Positions 59,177-59,419 of a stretch of 59,419 nt of DNA are shown piece by piece; position 1 is the first letter of the stretch, and the number at the start of each line of letters is the position of its first letter. Origin of the DNA: an uncultured SAR116 cluster alpha proteobacterium (lineage in GTDB: Bacteria; Pseudomonadota; Alphaproteobacteria; Puniceispirillales; Marisalimonadaceae); NCBI GenBank assembly GCA_902517815.1, contig CABYED010000009.1, positions 1 through 59,419 on the forward strand, in the 5' to 3' direction. A program made the position numbers and the translations under genes. A model generated the notes under the pieces. The model did no database searches and was not told the origin of the DNA. It saw only the letters and a program-made list of their open reading frames with translations.

Positions 59177-59419
59177 ATGAAAAAAATTAATATATTGTCC
59201 TTTTTTATACTATTTATTCTTTCTCTTGCTAAATTATCATTTTCAGAACCTTTTGTCGTTTTAGAGTATAGAGGAAATTCAGATCGTTGGAATTCGAGTT
59301 CCGACAATTTATTCTTAAAAGATTTAAATTATAGCGCAAATCACAAAGTTTTAAAAAATGAAACATTAAGCGATATTATGCTAAATTACTATGGTTCTAG
59401 CGCATTTAATAATAGAGTT
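59177..59419 (+). CDS. secreted protein with LysM-like segment, cut by window end
   Basis: ATG 59177 opens an 81-codon frame that runs to the window end without a stop. GGAG lies seven bases upstream. The N-terminus is a signal peptide (MKKINILSFFILFIL to SFS-EP). Residues about 55-75, HKVLKNETLSDIMLNYYGSS, follow the LysM pattern (V-x-x-G-(D/E)-T-L-x-x-I, Y-Y-G), which binds peptidoglycan. It starts five bases after the FlgT-like gene and is the third gene of that operon, perhaps anchoring the ring in the cell wall. Confidence 0.6.
   Translation, partial: MKKINILSFFILFILSLAKLSFSEPFVVLEYRGNSDRWNSSSDNLFLKDLNYSANHKVLKNETLSDIMLNYYGSSAFNNRV

Noticed and set aside
1-59419. Mobile elements, CRISPR arrays, tRNA or rRNA genes
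   Set aside because: No transposase, integrase, direct-repeat array, cloverleaf or rRNA-like stretch was seen on either strand, and base composition looks even along the window.

Overview
The window is a gene-dense, strongly AT-rich bacterial chromosome segment with short intergenic gaps, many TTG starts and no rRNA, tRNA, insertion sequence, phage or CRISPR visible. Gene content (MbfA-type ferritin/VIT1 protein, Fur/Mur-like regulator without CXXC pairs, DUF952, NIPSNAP, many SDR, acyl-CoA and CoA-transferase genes, urease, glucosylglycerate synthesis, polar flagellum genes) suggests a low-GC, streamlined marine alphaproteobacterium, perhaps of the AEGEAN-169/HIMB59 type. That placement is inference.

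Layout. 1-4.5 kb: a cut-off hypothetical gene, a winged-helix regulator behind an array of GTGAAC/GTTCAC half-sites, an SDR, a tartrate/D-malate dehydrogenase, a NIPSNAP protein and an L-lactate dehydrogenase-type flavoenzyme. 4.5-16 kb: mixed metabolic genes (esterase, probable metal exporter, GAF protein, haloalkane dehalogenase-like hydrolase, glycosyltransferase, GST, glycerate 2-kinase, enoyl-CoA hydratase, lytic transglycosylase, nitroreductase, MFS). 16-19.8 kb: a glucosylglycerate operon (phosphatase, synthase, GH13 phosphorylase). 19.8-24.7 kb: a complete urease operon ureDABCEFG on the minus strand. 24.7-35 kb: MBL-fold hydrolase, CoA-transferase, transporters and a beta-oxidation-like set (thiolase, enoyl-CoA hydratase, two overlapping acyl-CoA dehydrogenases). 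35-38.7 kb: RraA-like protein, four-carbon acid sugar kinase, ABM protein and an isopropylmalate-dehydrogenase-like enzyme, probably a hydroxy-acid or tetronate catabolic locus. 38.7-44.1 kb: an iron block with Fur boxes (mbfA, Fe(III)-binding protein, SDR, fur, iron permease). 44.2-46.5 kb: another tartrate-dehydrogenase-like enzyme and a threonine synthase-like protein.

46.5 kb to the end is a motility region: FliL-like protein, cNMP-binding protein, small proteins, a ParA-like ATPase with a coiled-coil partner, Sel1 protein, a nitrile-hydratase-leader-like protein, a hook/rod protein, and the operon flhA-flhF-flhG-fliA. Divergent from flhA runs an operon encoding a FlgP-like (LPP20) lipoprotein, a FlgT-like protein and a LysM-like protein cut by the window end. 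Close -24/-12 (sigma-54) promoter matches stand before flhA, before flgP and before the hook/rod gene, and a fourth lies before the distant lytic transglycosylase gene. Together they outline a sigma-54-driven polar flagellum with outer (H-ring-like) components as in Vibrio, which is the most interesting feature here.

Functionally, the glucosylglycerate phosphorylase would release D-glycerate that the nearby glycerate 2-kinase can return to glycolysis. Three isocitrate/isopropylmalate dehydrogenase-family paralogues plus lactate dehydrogenase point to use of small hydroxy acids, and urease to use of urea nitrogen. All functions are read from motifs and remembered family resemblance; no search was run.
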